DNA of 6,630 nt from an uncultured Paracoccaceae bacterium (GCA_938038825.1 CALHST010000130.1:1-6630), one strand, 5' to 3'; shown: positions 1 through 5,317, numbered from the stretch's first letter. Notes: generated by a model not told the origin, from the sequence alone. Program-made: numbers and translations.

Positions 1-61
1 GCTTGCGCGTTGCGCTGCCGAACTTTCGCTCCGCGCATGTGTTTGCAACCCGCCAGCTCAT
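1..61 (-). CDS. N-terminus of a helix-turn-helix (replication-initiator/regulator-like) protein, partial
   Basis: Only the first 20 codons lie in the window; the gene runs off the left edge. The start is ATG at 61..59, preceded by a perfect GGAGG (73..69) with a 7-nt spacer. The peptide begins MSWRVANTCAERKFGSATRK. This resembles, from memory, the N-terminus of helix-turn-helix proteins common in Rhodobacterales and on their plasmids and prophages, where an N-terminal MSWR and an R/K-x-x-G-S-A-T-R-K segment precede a winged-helix domain. The DNA-binding part itself is outside the window, so the family call is an inference from a short stretch. It sits directly downstream of a tRNA-Arg gene on the same strand, and four copies of an octamer lie in its upstream region. 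It could instead be an unrelated small protein, but the start signal is strong. Confidence 0.55.
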   Translation of the reverse strand, partial: MSWRVANTCAERKFGSATRK

Positions 62-94
62 TGGAAGGCCTCCAGATGCGCAAAGACGTGCGAA

Positions 95-179
95 TTTTGT
101 ACAGGTTTTGTACGAGATTTCCGCCGTTTCAGCATAATTCGGCGCGAAAGCTCACGGGAGTTTCTGCACGCTTCTGCAC
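95..179 (-). repeat. Two tandem pairs of a GTRCARAA octamer upstream of the HTH gene
   Basis: On the minus strand the octamer GTGCAGAA occurs at 179..172 and 169..162 (10-bp period). The related octamer GTACAAAA occurs at 113..106 and 102..95 (11-bp period). Consensus is GTRCARAA. The spacing of about one helical turn within each pair would place the copies on the same DNA face. The location, between the tRNA and the HTH gene start at 61, suits operators or iterons bound by the adjacent HTH protein or another regulator. The repeats are seen directly; the function is inferred. Confidence 0.5.
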
Positions 180-216
180 AAAGCCCTGTAAATAAGCCAT
201 ATTTTTCAGGTGTTTT

Positions 217-293
217 TGGCGACCCCGGCAGGATTCGAACCTGCAACCTGCCCCTTAGGAGGGGGCTGCTCTATCCAGTTGAGCCACGGGGCC
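217..293 (-). tRNA. tRNA-Arg (anticodon CCU)
   Basis: The minus strand folds as a complete cloverleaf. The 7-bp acceptor stem pairs GGCCCCG (293..287) with CGGGGTC (227..221), with one G-T pair. The D arm is GCTC/GAGC, the anticodon arm GCCCC/GGGGC, and the T arm GCAGG/CCTGC with the loop TTCGAAT. The anticodon loop CTCCTAA gives anticodon CCT, decoding AGG as arginine. The discriminator base is G (220) and the 3' CCA is encoded (219..217). A sigma70-like promoter lies just upstream. The variable loop is short (AGGTT), as expected for a class I tRNA. tRNA-Arg genes are frequent island and prophage integration targets, which matters because a regulator-like HTH gene begins about 155 bp past the 3' end. 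Confidence 0.97.
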
Positions 294-302
294 GTCGCTG
301 GT

Positions 303-331
303 TTTATGAGCGATTTTGCTTCTGATGTAAA
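303..331 (-). promoter_or_regulatory. sigma70-type promoter of the tRNA-Arg gene
   Basis: On the minus strand a -35 box TTTACA (331..326, 5 of 6 to TTGACA) and a -10 box CATAAA (308..303, 4 of 6 to TATAAT) are separated by exactly 17 bp. The mature tRNA 5' end at 293 is 10 bp past the -10 box, so transcription would begin only a few bases before the tRNA. Confidence 0.6.
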
Positions 332-381
332 AGTAGAATTCCTGCCGATGTGACGCGATTTAGGGCTCAAGCGCCGGGCAC

Positions 382-402
382 GGGGATCGATCAGAAATCC
401 CC
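382..402 (-). terminator. Possible hairpin after the 99-codon gene
   Basis: A perfect 6-bp inverted repeat GGGGAT/ATCCCC with a 9-nt loop lies 20 nt past the stop codon of the 99-codon gene on the minus strand. The position fits a transcription terminator, but no U-run follows it, so intrinsic termination would be weak at best. It could also be a processing or mRNA-stabilising hairpin. Confidence 0.3.
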
Positions 403-421
403 AGCAATTCTGTGCTGTCAT

Positions 422-721
422 TCAACAGTTTGTTTTGGCCTGCCCTCTGGCAAGGACCTCGGTTTCAACATAGCGCACTTCGCTGAGGGGCGCAGATTTG
501 TTGCTGATAACATGCGTCGATTTTCCAGCGAAGCATGCACAATCCACCCCAGCAACATTGTTTCTGCAATAAGACGCTTCCGTGCGGACCAATTCGAGAT
601 GAACTGAGTTAGAGGTTCGGCCCGTATCTGCCTCGGTTAGTTTTGGGGATGAAAACCCCACAAACAGCGCACCCCCTATGCCAATGGCCATATAAAGTGC
701 CAACGAATATTCACCAGCCAT
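422..721 (-). CDS. Small membrane-anchored protein with a cysteine cluster, unknown function
   Basis: This is a 99-codon gene ending in TGA at 424..422. I chose ATG at 721 because GAGG (731..728) precedes it by 6 nt. An in-frame GTG four codons earlier (733) overlaps that Shine-Dalgarno and is less likely. Residues 6-23 form one hydrophobic segment (YSLALYMAIGIGGALFVGF region) with no charges, so the protein is either anchored with a periplasmic C-terminal part or carries an uncleaved signal. The soluble part has C52, C61, C63 and C99 in a YC-x8-C-A-C-F pattern. Such clustered cysteines in a periplasmic domain could form disulfides or bind a metal. I do not recognise the family. The gene stands alone, more than 200 bp past the Rieske operon and upstream of the tRNA promoter, so it is probably monocistronic. 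The amino-acid composition and the start signal argue for a real gene. Confidence 0.65.
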   Translation of the reverse strand: MAGEYSLALYMAIGIGGALFVGFSSPKLTEADTGRTSNSVHLELVRTEASYCRNNVAGVDCACFAGKSTHVISNKSAPLSEVRYVETEVLARGQAKTNC

Positions 722-808
722 GTCAAACCTCACTCCTATGCCACATTGTCATAAAAGCCACCAAAGATTTACAATTAATAAATTGAAAACCGTGGGTTAG
801 TTAAAACT

Positions 809-898
809 TTAGCGGCCAGCAGACCGGCTGGTGGCCTGCAGAATGTGGCACATGAAAATGGCAAGCCCTTTCCAAAGAGCCCACGCGATTGAAGACAT
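809..898 (-). CDS. Possible 29-residue membrane peptide, doubtful
   Basis: A short open frame starts at ATG 898..896 and ends with TAA at 811..809. Residues 4-20 (around IAWALWKGLAIFMCHIL) are hydrophobic with one lysine, followed by a basic tail ending SRSAGR, the look of a single-pass small membrane peptide. There is no clear Shine-Dalgarno before the ATG, and its last third overlaps a hairpin-forming repeat at 814-836. It lies 29 bp past the stop of the ThDP gene on the same strand, so it could be read from the same mRNA. It may equally be chance. Confidence 0.2.
   Translation of the reverse strand: MSSIAWALWKGLAIFMCHILQATSRSAGR
814..836 (-). terminator. Candidate hairpin terminator after the Rieske operon
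   Basis: The repeat can fold as GGCCA/TGGCC plus an inner CAG/CTG stem, separated by one mismatch, with a 5-nt loop. It lies about 90 bp beyond the stop codon of the ThDP gene, where the operon should end. On the minus strand it is followed by GCTAAAGTTTT rather than a clean U-run, so the call is weak. The rest of the 722-927 spacer holds an A/T-rich stretch (about 760-805) that may carry the promoter of the 99-codon gene; no convincing -35/-10 pair is visible there. Confidence 0.3.
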
Positions 899-927
899 AG
901 CCGGACAGTCACACGGCGTTTTTTGGG

Positions 928-2907
928 TTACACCAAGTCCGCATCTGTCATGATCTCGACCAACGCCGGGCCATCGACGGCCAAAGCCTCGCGGATCGCG
1001 GGGACAATGTCCTGCGCTTGGGTCACTTTCGTGCCATGCGCACCACACAGACGGGCAAAGGCTGCGAAACTGGGGTTCACCAAATCTGTTTCCCAAACAG
1101 GCCACTCGCCCGAGCGTTGTTCTTTCGAGATTTTGCCAAGCTCTCCGTTGTGCAGCAGGATATGAGTGATATCCATTCCGTATTTCACAGCAGTGGTCAG
1201 ATCCATGGGATATTGACCAAAGCCCCCGTCCCCGGAAATGGAAACCACTTTGCGCCCCTTCAAAGACGCTTTGTCTTGGGTCGCAGCCCAAGCCCCAAGG
1301 GCTGCGGGAAACCCAAACCCGATGGATCCCAGATACCCCGACATCAACACCCGTTGTGATCCCTTTGTTTCAAGGTAGCGGCCAAAAGAATAGGTGTTGT
1401 TGCCCACGTCCACTGCAAAAATAGTGTCGTCCGGCACCAATGCACCCAAGGCTTCGAAGACCGCAAAGGAATGGATACCCTTGCCGTGATCCTCGGCCAA
1501 TCTGCGCTGTTTTTCGTCGCGCCACATTGTCCAACGTCCTGCCAGTTCACTGACTTGATCTTCGGCTTGTGGGTTTTTCACGATGGCCGCGCCTGCCACG
1601 TCGCAGAATGCACCAATCTCACCCCATACGGGGACTTTGACGGGATGGAATTTACCCAGCTGCATCCGGTCATAATCCACTTGAATGATCGTGCTGCTTG
1701 GCGCGATGCCGGTGTGGTTGGAAAAGCTGGCCCCAAAGGCAATCAGAACATCCGCTTCATTCATGAACCAACTGGCGATGGGTGTGCCAGAGCGCCCAAG
1801 AACACCGGCCCCCAATGGATGGCTGTCTGGCACCAACCCTTTCGCTTTGAACGTGGTCACCACAGGGGCACCGATCTTTTCTGCCAGGGCGATGATCTGA
1901 TCCCGCGCAGAATAGGCCCCATGCCCCACGACGATCATCGGCCGCTTTGCACTGTTCAAAAGTGCAACAGCCGCGTCAACATCGTCTTGCGCCGGGATGA
2001 CCCGCGTGCCTGTCATGCGGCCTTCTGGGCCAGATCCCGGCTTGTCCGACGGAATGGTCTGTACATCATCGGGAAAAATCAAATGCGACACGTTCTGTTC
2101 AACCAATGCATGCTTACAGGCCAATGACATCAGTTCTGCATGATTGGACGAATTCAGCACCGTTTGCGAAAAGGCCGTGACCGCATCAAAGGCAGAGGCC
2201 AAATCAATGTCCTGAAACGCGCCCGGCCCAAAGACTTGCGTTTGCACTTGCCCAGTCAGTGCCAACACCGGAGCGCGGTCCACTTTCGCGTCCCACAAAC
2301 CCGTCAGCAAGTTGGTGGCGCCCGGTCCCGCGATGGTCAGGCACGCGGCGGGTTCTCCTGTCAGTTTACCATAGGCCGACGCCGCAAACGCCGCAGCGCC
2401 TTCGTGGCGGATACCGTAATACCGCAGCGACTTGTCTGCCACCGCCAAACGAATGGATTCAGCCAGCCCAAGATTGGAATGCCCCACCATGCCAAAGACG
2501 GATTGCACGCCCCAATTGATCATCGTGTCGACCATCACATCCGTGACTGTACGGTCCCGTTCGGGTTCGGGTTCCAGCCCCACAAAGATCTCGCCATCGC
2601 GCAGCTCGAGCGGATACATCTGCTGACCGGTGTCTTCATGCCCCCCCGGAGGTTTCCCCGTGAGCGGATCAAAATCCCATCCATGCCAGGGGCAGCGGAT
2701 CCAGCATTTGTCATCCAACCCTTTTTCAATTGTGCCTTCGCCCAAGGGGCCTTTTTGGTGCGGGCAATGATTGTTCATCGCCGCCCATTGGCCATCGAAA
2801 TGCACCAAACAGATGGAGGTGGTGCGGGCTGTGACGGTTTTCACCCGCCCTTCCGGCAGATCGTCGATGTGGCCTACGGAAATCCAGTCAAACTCTGTTG
2901 TACTCAT
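928..2907 (-). CDS. Rieske [2Fe-2S] domain fused to a ThDP-dependent enzyme (acetolactate synthase/pyruvate oxidase-like)
   Basis: A 659-residue protein. The start is ATG at 2907 (peptide MSTTEFDW): AGGGAG at 2920..2915 precedes it by 7 nt. An in-frame extension to 2973 would overlap the upstream gene and lacks such a site. Residues 1-112 are a Rieske domain with both ligand pairs: C48-P-H50 and C72-P-W-H75, 21 residues apart. From about residue 118 a full ThDP-enzyme fold follows. The N-terminal pyrimidine-binding domain has the catalytic glutamate E169 in RHEGAAAF and the AGPGATNL motif (193-200). The central domain spans about 300-440. The C-terminal pyrophosphate domain has G559-D560-G561 and the metal-ligand Asn N587, with HN in place of the usual NN. 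Relatives such as pyruvate oxidase or acetolactate synthase are about 550-600 residues and have no Rieske domain. The expected chemistry is decarboxylation or cleavage of a 2-oxo acid or similar substrate via a ThDP adduct; the Rieske cluster suggests the adduct is oxidised one electron at a time. The protein is probably cytoplasmic, since there is no signal or membrane segment. It is translationally coupled to the Rieske-GltB-like gene. The substrate is unknown. Confidence 0.9.
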   Translation of the reverse strand: MSTTEFDWISVGHIDDLPEGRVKTVTARTTSICLVHFDGQWAAMNNHCPHQKGPLGEGTIEKGLDDKCWIRCPWHGWDFDPLTGKPPGGHEDTGQQMYPLELRDGEIFVGLEPEPERDRTVTDVMVDTMINWGVQSVFGMVGHSNLGLAESIRLAVADKSLRYYGIRHEGAAAFAASAYGKLTGEPAACLTIAGPGATNLLTGLWDAKVDRAPVLALTGQVQTQVFGPGAFQDIDLASAFDAVTAFSQTVLNSSNHAELMSLACKHALVEQNVSHLIFPDDVQTIPSDKPGSGPEGRMTGTRVIPAQDDVDAAVALLNSAKRPMIVVGHGAYSARDQIIALAEKIGAPVVTTFKAKGLVPDSHPLGAGVLGRSGTPIASWFMNEADVLIAFGASFSNHTGIAPSSTIIQVDYDRMQLGKFHPVKVPVWGEIGAFCDVAGAAIVKNPQAEDQVSELAGRWTMWRDEKQRRLAEDHGKGIHSFAVFEALGALVPDDTIFAVDVGNNTYSFGRYLETKGSQRVLMSGYLGSIGFGFPAALGAWAATQDKASLKGRKVVSISGDGGFGQYPMDLTTAVKYGMDITHILLHNGELGKISKEQRSGEWPVWETDLVNPSFAAFARLCGAHGTKVTQAQDIVPAIREALAVDGPALVEIMTDADLV

Positions 2908-2921
2908 CGAAACGCTCCCTA
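2908..2921 (-). promoter_or_regulatory. Ribosome-binding site overlapping the upstream stop codon (translational coupling)
   Basis: The TAG stop of the Rieske-GltB-like gene (2921..2919) forms part of the TAGGGAG Shine-Dalgarno of the Rieske-ThDP gene, whose ATG is at 2907. A ribosome ending the first gene sits on the initiation site of the second. This supports a fixed stoichiometry of the two products and decides the start of the second gene. Confidence 0.75.
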
Positions 2922-4529
2922 CGCGATGCCGCCGAAAGGTACGCCAGAAATGGCGGCCATGTCTTTTTTCCATGTGGTCAAATCATCCAAGGTGAACTTG
3001 GACAGCTGGTCATGTCCGCACGCACGGGCCATCACCTGCATCAGCTCTACACTCGCCCCAAAGAAATTGGCCAGTTGGCGCGCCGACTTCTCGGCAATCA
3101 AACGGTTCACAAGATGCGGCTTTTGTGTTGCGATCCCCACTGGGCAGTTGTTGGTGTGACAGGCGCGCATCGCCAGACAGCCAATCGCCTGCATTGCGGA
3201 ATTGGACACCGCAATCGCATCCGCGCCCAGTGCCATGGCCTTGATAAAATCCGCAGGCTTGCGCAATCCACCGGTAATCACCAGGGTCACGTCCGTGCGC
3301 CCCAACGCATCCAAATGGCGTCGCGCCCTTGCCAATGCGGGAATTGTGGGAACCGAGATATTATCACGGAAGATAATCGGTGCAGCCCCCGTGCCGCCAC
3401 CGCGCCCATCCAGAATGACATAGTCGACTCCGACAGCGAGGGCCGCATCAATGTCCTTTTCGATATGCTGGGCAGACAACTTATACCCAATCGGAATACC
3501 GCCGGTGCGATCCCGCACCTCATCTGCGAATTCCTTGATCTGTGCCGGATCTGTCCATTCGGGGAACCGCGCCGGAGAAATGGCCGACGTTCCCGGCTCC
3601 AATTCCCGCACCTGCGCGATCTTTCCCTGAACTTTTTCGCCAGGCAAATGGCCGCCAGTGCCCGTCTTGGCACCCTGCCCGCCTTTGAAATGAAATGCCT
3701 GAACCTTGTCCAATTTGTCCCAGCTAAATCCAAACCGACCCGACGCCAATTCATAGAAATAACGGCTGTTCTCGGCCTGCTCTTCGGGCAACATGCCGCC
3801 CTCGCCTGAACAAATCCCGGTTCCTGCCAGTTCCGCCCCACGGGCCAAGGCGACTTTGGCGGATTCAGACAGCGCGCCAAAACTCATGTCAGCCACGAAC
3901 AAAGGAATATCCAAGGTCAGTGGCTTTTGCGCGTTCGGGCCGATCACCACCTGCGTTCCGACAGGGTCATCATCCAGCAAAGGCGCTTTGTGCAATTGCG
4001 CGGTCAGCAATTGGATATCATCCCAATCTGGCAACTCCGTGCGTGGCACCCCCATGGATTCAACAATGCCGTGATGGCCCGTCTTGGTCAGGCCAGATTT
4101 CGCATATTGTTGGATAAGCCCTGTATAGGGTTCCTCGGTCGTGCCATGACTGGGGTCTGCATAAAGCCCAAGATAGGCATCCCGGTTATACGGCTGCGGA
4201 TTGTTATACCCCCATGAGTTGATCTCATCTGCATCAACAAAGACGTCATCACCTTCAATCCACGCTGTGAACTTCGGCAACTTTTCATCATTGGCGTAAG
4301 AGGACACACCACTGTCCAGGCGGTAGTCCCAATCATGCACACCGCAGATCAAATCATCGCCGCGCACAAACCCGTCCGACATCAAGGCGCCCCGGTGCAA
4401 ACAGCGCCCATAAAACACCGAAACATCATCATCAAAGCGCACGACAACCAAATCGACCTCGCCGACAAGGGCGTATTCGGGCGTACGATCAGCAAGCGCG
4501 CTGAGCTTGAATATCGGGTGTTTGTTCAT
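2919..4529 (-). CDS. Rieske [2Fe-2S] domain fused to an FMN/3Fe-4S glutamate synthase-family domain
   Basis: A 536-residue protein; ATG at 4529 with AAGGA (4540..4536) 6 nt upstream. Residues 1-100 form a Rieske domain of the nitrite-reductase-small-subunit type with ligands C43-L-H45 and C62-G-V-H65. From about residue 110 to the end it is the synthase core of the GltB family, a TIM barrel binding FMN. GEGG is at 242-245, KGGQGAKTGTGG at 282-293, DGRGGGTGAAP at 374-384 and TGGLR at 419-423. The 3Fe-4S ligands C451, C457 and C462 (C-x5-C-x4-C, ending CPVGIATQ) are all present. The N-terminal class II glutaminase domain of true glutamate synthase is absent, as is the GltB C-terminal beta-helix, and no GltD is nearby. 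It therefore probably does not make glutamate from glutamine. The FMN could reduce or oxidise a 2-imino or 2-oxo compound, with electrons entering or leaving through the Rieske cluster in place of GltD. It is the first intact gene of the operon with the Rieske-ThDP enzyme. Names such as 'FMN-binding glutamate synthase family protein' fit the fold but not a proven function. Confidence 0.92.
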   Translation of the reverse strand: MNKHPIFKLSALADRTPEYALVGEVDLVVVRFDDDVSVFYGRCLHRGALMSDGFVRGDDLICGVHDWDYRLDSGVSSYANDEKLPKFTAWIEGDDVFVDADEINSWGYNNPQPYNRDAYLGLYADPSHGTTEEPYTGLIQQYAKSGLTKTGHHGIVESMGVPRTELPDWDDIQLLTAQLHKAPLLDDDPVGTQVVIGPNAQKPLTLDIPLFVADMSFGALSESAKVALARGAELAGTGICSGEGGMLPEEQAENSRYFYELASGRFGFSWDKLDKVQAFHFKGGQGAKTGTGGHLPGEKVQGKIAQVRELEPGTSAISPARFPEWTDPAQIKEFADEVRDRTGGIPIGYKLSAQHIEKDIDAALAVGVDYVILDGRGGGTGAAPIIFRDNISVPTIPALARARRHLDALGRTDVTLVITGGLRKPADFIKAMALGADAIAVSNSAMQAIGCLAMRACHTNNCPVGIATQKPHLVNRLIAEKSARQLANFFGASVELMQVMARACGHDQLSKFTLDDLTTWKKDMAAISGVPFGGIA

Positions 4530-4684
4530 GATAAGTCCTTGTGTTCTTTTGGTTCAGGGCCGTTCCAGACCTGATCTTGGTCACTCGGCTCGTGCAGGAT
4601 TAAGCCCTTGTGTTGTCGCGCAGTACCCGTGTCGTCGAAGGGAAAACAAACGGGCGCGCGTTCGACCGCATTGATCTTTTGACG
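4526..4684 (-). pseudogene. 52-codon open frame without a start, stop overlapping the Rieske-GltB-like ATG; possible tail of a lost gene
   Basis: On the minus strand an open frame runs from just after a TGA (4687..4685) to a TGA at 4528..4526 that overlaps the next gene's ATG as ATGA. Its translation is acidic and polar towards the end (…LILHEPSDQDQVWNGPEP… …HKDLS), a composition unusual for chance frames in G+C-rich DNA, which tend to be rich in R, S, A and P. There is no ATG, GTG or TTG in the frame. Its end position is the classic 4-bp overlap of co-translated genes. I infer the C-terminal remnant of a former upstream operon gene, or a gene whose start I cannot recognise. I do not recognise the protein. 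Another minus frame across 4590-4730 is also open, so chance is not excluded. Confidence 0.3.
4532..4614 (-). repeat. Duplicated leader motif AACACAAGGRCTTA
   Basis: A 14-bp motif occurs twice on the minus strand, at 4614..4601 (AACACAAGGGCTTA) and 4545..4532 (AACACAAGGACTTA), with 13 of 14 bases equal and starts 69 bp apart. The downstream copy contains the Shine-Dalgarno of the Rieske-GltB-like gene. The distance is a multiple of three, and both copies are read in the same frame of the 52-codon open frame (HKGLI and HKDLS). Confidence 0.45.
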
Positions 4685-4687
4685 TCA
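4680..4687. promoter_or_regulatory. TGACGTCA palindrome, possible regulator site
   Basis: A perfect 8-bp palindrome lies within TTTTGACGTCACAAAA (4677-4692), whose outer five bases are also inverted repeats. It is about 150 bp upstream of the Rieske-GltB-like start. Palindromes with a TTTTG…CAAAA outer symmetry suit a dimeric regulator, but no regulator gene is in the window. Confidence 0.25.
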
Positions 4688-4846
4688 CAAAAGCCGCAGA
4701 AAAATGTTCGGCCCAACGAAACAAACGCAATGCAAGATATGCACATTAATCCATGCGGGTACTTTCGGGCTAAATCACCAGAACCGCAAGAGCGTGCCGG
4801 TCACGAACATCTTATGAGCGTTTGACGACAGGAATTGGCACAAGAC

Positions 4847-4862
4847 ATTTGCCGGGGCAAAT
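4847..4862. promoter_or_regulatory. 16-bp inverted repeat, candidate operator
   Basis: ATTTGCCGGGGCAAAT has perfect 7-bp arms (ATTTGCC/GGCAAAT) around a 2-bp centre. The near-continuous symmetry favours a dimeric DNA-binding protein over an RNA hairpin, because a 2-nt loop cannot form. It is about 320 bp upstream of the Rieske-GltB-like start and about 175 bp past the 93-codon gene's stop. Confidence 0.35.
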
Positions 4863-5035
4863 CCGCATTCGCCACGCGTGCGGTGTTCTTGGATCACGCC
4901 AAATGCGCGTCCAAATATGGAACATGCACGCGGACGGAAAGACAACTCTAGTGATTGGAAATCGGCTGGCTTTTGATGCTCTTAGACACAGGATTACAGG
5001 CACTTAACCTGATCATGCATTTCCCATCTCAGCGC

Positions 5036-5317
5036 CTAAAAGTCATCAAATTCCGGCACATTTCCGAGCCTGACCAAGAAGCTGGGGGATCCAACTTCAC
5101 CGCTGCTTGGATCTTCGATAACCATATAGGCATCTGCCCCCGCGCAAGAATCCAAAAGGGCTTCTCGCTCCGCCCGGTTTTGTGCCTCTGACGCGGTCGA
5201 ATACTGAAATTGCTTGTCTATCTTTAAACTCACCTGACCATCGCGCCCGGCAGTCTGTTCAACATATGTCTGGCAGATGTAATGCGTTTTGGTTGTCGTC
5301 TCATCCGAAGTGGTCAT
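5036..5317 (-). CDS. Small protein of unknown function, 93 residues
   Basis: The start ATG at 5317 is preceded by AGGA (5328..5325) with a 7-nt spacer; the stop is TAG at 5038..5036. The protein is acidic, soluble and without a signal or membrane segment. A polar, threonine-rich N-terminus (1-11) leads into a likely beta segment (THYICQTYVEQ, 11-21). A helical stretch with N-R-A-E-R-E-A-L (47-54) follows, then a further strand-like part (64-85) and an acidic end. Cysteines are C15 and C58. The pattern of a strand, a helix with SEAQNRAERE, and a strand suggests a small alpha/beta domain. I do not recognise a named family, though similar short conserved proteins occur in Rhodobacterales. It follows the 80-codon gene by 102 bp, so the two may share a transcript. 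Confidence 0.7.
   Translation of the reverse strand: MTTSDETTTKTHYICQTYVEQTAGRDGQVSLKIDKQFQYSTASEAQNRAEREALLDSCAGADAYMVIEDPSSGEVGSPSFLVRLGNVPEFDDF

Larger units (their letters stand above)
4530..5035. other. 506-bp intergenic region upstream of the Rieske operon
   Basis: The region separates the 93-codon gene from the Rieske operon and should hold the operon's promoter. It contains the 52-codon remnant frame (4684-4526), the duplicated leader motif, a TGACGTCA palindrome at 4680-4687 and a 16-bp inverted repeat at 4847-4862. Short open frames exist on both strands at about 4812-5007, but their third codon positions are opposed, neither has a Shine-Dalgarno, and neither gives a recognisable protein. 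I see no convincing -35/-10 pair and no RNA gene. Confidence 0.5.

Noticed and set aside
206..421. 71-codon minus-strand frame across the tRNA
   Set aside because: It runs through the tRNA-Arg gene and its promoter, so it cannot be a real protein gene.
900..924. GCCG/CGGC hairpin followed by six Ts on the plus strand, terminator-like
   Set aside because: The stem is only 4 bp with a 10-nt loop, and there is no plus-strand gene upstream to terminate; it is in the wrong orientation for the minus-strand operon.
1471..2127. 218-codon plus-strand frame within the ThDP gene region
   Set aside because: Antisense shadow without start signals or domain motifs.
2908..2973. Upstream 22-codon extension of the ThDP gene start
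   Set aside because: It overlaps the preceding gene, lacks a Shine-Dalgarno and reads as arginine/histidine-rich shadow sequence; ATG at 2907 has AGGGAG at good spacing.
2140..3159. 339-codon plus-strand open frame antisense to the Rieske-ThDP gene
   Set aside because: It lies opposite a gene with clear domain motifs. Its translation is rich in R, H, P and Q with no recognisable domain and no Shine-Dalgarno; it is a shadow of the real gene's codon bias.
2898..3809. 303-codon plus-strand open frame antisense to the Rieske-GltB-like gene
   Set aside because: Same reasoning: the opposite strand encodes conserved FMN and 3Fe-4S motifs, and this frame has no recognisable product.
4812..5007. Overlapping short frames on both strands (61 and 63 codons)
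   Set aside because: Both use non-ATG or unsupported starts, lack Shine-Dalgarno sites and have no recognisable product. Their third positions oppose each other, so one frame's openness may cause the other's.
4997..5011. CAGG/CCTG hairpin after the 93-codon gene
   Set aside because: A 4-bp stem with no U-tract does not support a terminator call.
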